Below, in pieces: positions 20,238 to 22,896 of a DNA stretch of 22,896 bases. The DNA comes from an uncultured Collinsella sp. Lineage in GTDB: Bacteria > Actinomycetota > Coriobacteriia > Coriobacteriales > Coriobacteriaceae. Location of the stretch: positions 1-22,896 of the forward strand of contig CAKTWE010000025.1 of the NCBI GenBank assembly GCA_934630385.1, in the 5' to 3' direction. Numbering within the stretch: position 1 is the first letter of the stretch; every line of letters starts with the position of its first letter. The position numbers and the translations under genes are program-made. The notes beneath the pieces are model-generated. The model ran no database searches. It saw only the letters and a program-made list of their open reading frames with translations, and had not been told where the DNA came from.

Positions 20238-22896
20238 ATGAATAAAAATGCTACGAGCGCTGCAAACGATTCGATGGACGTAGTCGCGTACTACGAGTCA
20301 CTTATTTTAGATGCGGTCGCGCAGGCCGATGCTCCGCTTCACGAAGCGCTGGTACGTTCGAGCGTGTATCGCACCATTAATGACTCATACGAGCGAGCGC
20401 TAGCCCAACTAGTTATAGATGGTGAACTTTTGTACGCCAACGGCGAGTACAGCTTGGCGCCTGAAGCGGTCGCGGAGGTGGCGGAACCTGCAGAGCTTGA
20501 GGCCGTTGAGTGCGATGCCGCGGAACCTGAGGCTGCCGAGGTCGCAGCTGAGGAGCCCGTGACGGTTGAGCCCGCCACGTTCGAGGCTACCGTGGACGAC
20601 GTGACGGAAGCCGAAGCGGTGGAGCCTGTGGCCGAAGAGCCCGAAGCGGTGGAGCCTGTGGCCGAAGAGCCCGAAGCGGTGGAGCCTGTGGCCGAAGAGG
20701 GCGAGGCAGTTGAATCCGTTACTCCTGAGGACCCTGCACCTATGGCTTGCGGCCCCATTTCGTTGCGTGCAGATTCGACCCTTGTGCAGTTGAAGGTTAA
20801 TGAACGCAGCTGGCCTATCCCCGTTGCCGTGGGCGTTTCGTATGACAGGAAGCCGGCCGACGGTCTGTCCCTCATGGGATACGAACTGCTGACTGAGTCG
20901 GTAGCGACCGCCGAGCAGTCGGCTGAGCAGCAAGAGCCAGTGCAGGCAGAGCAAGGGGAGTCCATCCAGCCTGGCCGTCCCGAGCTTACGCTGTCTTCCG
21001 AGCCGCAGCAGCTGACCATTTCCTTCCCGGATGGCCTTGAGGCTGAGGTCGCCGCCGAGTCCGAGCCCGAAGCCGAGACTGCCGCCAAGACCGAGGCCGA
21101 GACTGCCGCCGAGCTCGAGCAGCCCACGCTTGTTTTTGAATCTGGACCCGAATCCATTAAAGAGACCGCGACCGTCGAGGACCCCGAAGCCGAGAGTGCG
21201 CCCATTTTCGAATCCGAACCAGAGCACGAACCCGAGTCCGGCGCCATGGCTGCATCTAAGTTTGAGCCTTCCGAGGATGCCGTTAAAAAGCTCGAGCGTC
21301 CCAAGTACCTGAGCGGTTGGGACGACCCGCGCTGTGTGTTTGATACCGAGACCCAGGTTGCCTTCCTCGACAAGCATGAGATTCACGATGTGTTTTGCCT
21401 TGTGCGCAAGCTAGGCAAGGCTGAGGACGAGGCCTTACGCATTGCTTTCGAAAAGCATCTTACCGCCTATGCTTTGCCGCTATCTCCGCAGTATCGCGCG
21501 CAGGCGCCAGAGCTCGGCAGGCTCTCGGGCAATGCGAGGCTGGCGTTTGACATCTATGGTAATCTGCGCAGCATTGGGCGTGATTGCCGTGCCTACGCGA
21601 ACATTAAAGGACCGATTAGCGAAACACTTAGCACGGTGTATACGAGTGGCGGCGCGCCGCTTTCGCTGTGGAACCTTTCAATTACTCCGGCAATTCAGCG
21701 TAAATTAAAATGGACACTTAAAATCTACGACCTGCCTACGCTGCTCACCTACAACGCTACGGCGTTACGGAGAAGCGGCCTCATATCTTCTGAGGTTGGT
21801 TCGATTATCGATGCCTTAAATGAGTGGCCATCGGGTCGTTTGCAGCTGGGAAAAACCAAAGACGAAATGGAACTTGCCCGTCTGGCTGCAATAGGGGGCT
21901 GGTATCCGGCTGCTGACACGCCGCTCGAGCGCGTCGAGGCTGTTAACCGTCTTGTCGGGGATACCATTAACCGTCTGCAGCGCGAAGGCCTTGCCGTAAA
22001 CGAGCCTTCGTTCCGCCTGCTCTTTTGTACCAGGCTGGCGGGTAGGCTTGCGACGGGCGCTAATGAAGAGGACGCCGTCAATTCGGCGCTCGTGAGTCTC
22101 AAAAGTGAATATCCCGCCTTTAGTGCAGCGGTAAAAACGTTTGAGCGCCTGGAGTTTGAACTGCCTCAAGATCGAGAGGATATTGAGGCCGGCGATATGG
22201 AATCTACCTGCGAAAATGCCAATTCGGCAGACGACGTTATTGCGTCGGTCGATGAGGTTCAACCGGGCGTCGAGGTGGATGCTCAGACAGAAGTGCTTAA
22301 AGCGCAGTCCGCTCACGAGTCTGAGCAGCCGCCGGTGCAAGATTTTACGCTGGAACAGGCGCTTAAGCTTGCCGTGGGCCAGGACATTGCTAAGTTCAAC
22401 AGGTGGTTTACGGACCTCGCATACCAGGACCGCATCCTGATGGGCTATATGCTCATCGATGACAAGCCGGCTCGCTGGATGGATAACCTTGGCAAGTCTG
22501 CTTGGAAAATACGCGAGCGTTACGATGCCCTTATGGCGGGGCGTCCAACGTTTGAGGTCGATACATTTGGCCCGCTCTTTCATACGTATAAGATATCTGC
22601 CAAGGAGTTTTACGGCCTTACGCAAACCGCGCAGCCTGCATTCCTTTATATGAAGCGCGTATACGGACAGGGCACCATCCCGCTTAAATATGCAAGGGTC
22701 GATAAGGACCTTGCGCCGACTGTTTGCGATGTGGTTCGTGCGTACTTTGCGAGCATGGAAACCGAAAACGCTGACGAGCCGGCCGAGGAGAGGGCCGCGC
22801 CTGCGGAGCAGGCTATCGCGCCGACACCGGAGCCCGAGCCGACACCGGAGCCCGAGCCGACACCGGAGCCCGAGCCGACACCGGAGCCCGAGCCGA
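20238..22896 (+). CDS. Giant acidic repeat-containing protein, incomplete at window end
   Basis: An unbroken frame of 886 codons starts at ATG 20238 (GGGGG upstream) and runs off the window. I do not recognise the family. Residues 1-80 (MDVVAYYESLILDAVAQ ... LVIDGELLYANGEYSL) look like a winged-helix domain. About 85-165 is a Pro/Glu/Ala/Val linker with three exact PEAVEPVAEE-type repeats (125-154). About 167-225 may form a small beta domain, then a second acidic linker runs to about 350. A folded helical core lies at about 352-645 (from YLSGWDDPRCVFDTETQ on), a third acidic linker follows to 700, and a further domain spans 703-845 (GQDIAKFNRWFTDLAYQDRI, GKSAWKIRERYDALMAGR). From 862 the protein enters TPEPEP repeats. 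No signal peptide or membrane helix is seen. The divergent SNF2 helicase suggests a DNA-related role, by inference only. Confidence 0.8.
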   Translation, partial: MNKNATSAANDSMDVVAYYESLILDAVAQADAPLHEALVRSSVYRTINDSYERALAQLVIDGELLYANGEYSLAPEAVAEVAEPAELEAVECDAAEPEAAEVAAEEPVTVEPATFEATVDDVTEAEAVEPVAEEPEAVEPVAEEPEAVEPVAEEGEAVESVTPEDPAPMACGPISLRADSTLVQLKVNERSWPIPVAVGVSYDRKPADGLSLMGYELLTESVATAEQSAEQQEPVQAEQGESIQPGRPELTLSSEPQQLTISFPDGLEAEVAAESEPEAETAAKTEAETAAELEQPTLVFESGPESIKETATVEDPEAESAPIFESEPEHEPESGAMAASKFEPSEDAVKKLERPKYLSGWDDPRCVFDTETQVAFLDKHEIHDVFCLVRKLGKAEDEALRIAFEKHLTAYALPLSPQYRAQAPELGRLSGNARLAFDIYGNLRSIGRDCRAYANIKGPISETLSTVYTSGGAPLSLWNLSITPAIQRKLKWTLKIYDLPTLLTYNATALRRSGLISSEVGSIIDALNEWPSGRLQLGKTKDEMELARLAAIGGWYPAADTPLERVEAVNRLVGDTINRLQREGLAVNEPSFRLLFCTRLAGRLATGANEEDAVNSALVSLKSEYPAFSAAVKTFERLEFELPQDREDIEAGDMESTCENANSADDVIASVDEVQPGVEVDAQTEVLKAQSAHESEQPPVQDFTLEQALKLAVGQDIAKFNRWFTDLAYQDRILMGYMLIDDKPARWMDNLGKSAWKIRERYDALMAGRPTFEVDTFGPLFHTYKISAKEFYGLTQTAQPAFLYMKRVYGQGTIPLKYARVDKDLAPTVCDVVRAYFASMETENADEPAEERAAPAEQAIAPTPEPEPTPEPEPTPEPEPTPEPEP
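20610..20699 (+). repeat. 30-bp in-frame tandem repeat, three copies
   Basis: Three consecutive 30-bp units (20610-20639, 20640-20669, 20670-20699) encode (P/A)EAVEPVAEE. They are identical at the DNA level except for the first base of unit 1. This points to recent expansion by slippage or unequal crossing over. Confidence 0.92.
22821..22896 (+). repeat. 18-bp in-frame tandem repeat reaching the window end
   Basis: CCGACACCGGAGCCCGAG is repeated exactly four times (22821-22892) and a fifth copy begins at 22893. It encodes PTPEPE repeats. The total copy number is unknown because the window ends inside the array. Confidence 0.93.

Noticed and set aside
20339..21386. Two minus-strand Ser/Gly-rich frames opposite the giant acidic protein
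   Set aside because: They are complements of the Glu/Ala/Pro codons of the acidic linkers; the + frame is unbroken over 886 codons.

Overview
The window looks like a chromosomal stretch of a high-GC, Gram-positive-type gut actinobacterium. Codon use, gene style and several families point to the Coriobacteriia, most likely Collinsella or a close relative. This is recognition from memory, not a database match. I see no rRNA or tRNA genes, no CRISPR array, no complete insertion sequence and no phage genes.

Layout. (1) 1-3460, metal homeostasis. A short DtxR/MntR-type repressor on + is separated by a long nested hairpin from a convergent three-gene zinc-type export locus on -. That locus has an SmtB/CadC-like sensor, a free-standing heavy-metal-binding (HMA) chaperone and a P1B-2 ATPase without its own HMA domain. 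Three near-identical 20-bp operators mark the locus; one sits exactly between a consensus -35 and -10. (2) 3460-5350: a gene-poor stretch around an uncharacterised protein with a C-terminal PD-(D/E)XK/DUF559-like nuclease fold. (3) 5350-9590: a DEDDh exonuclease, a His-rich metal exporter (ArsP_2 type), a YaiI/YqxD protein, an HdeD membrane protein and a nitroreductase. (4) 9620-10960: two tandem histidine phosphatases, preceded by a REP-like hairpin and closed by a clear terminator. (5) 10998-12947: a shortened DUF1015-like protein and an M20 peptidase. (6) 13102-14151: a second, diverged member of the nuclease-like family of region 2. (7) 14431-16861: serC-serA, the first two steps of serine synthesis, ending in a terminator. 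(8) 16994-22896: an SNF2-type helicase on - whose natural C-terminal tail is shifted out of frame by an A8 run. It is divergent from a very large acidic, repeat-bearing protein on + that runs off the window.

How the genes work together. The zinc locus is a complete sense-chaperone-export module, and the ArsP_2 exporter and DtxR-type regulator add a wider metal theme. serC and serA form an operon. No classical serB is present; the nearby histidine phosphatases and the DUF1015-like protein are possible but unproven partners. The best candidates for undescribed biology are the SNF2 helicase/giant acidic protein pair, which share a divergent control region with a three-half-site palindrome, and the pair of diverged nuclease-like proteins.
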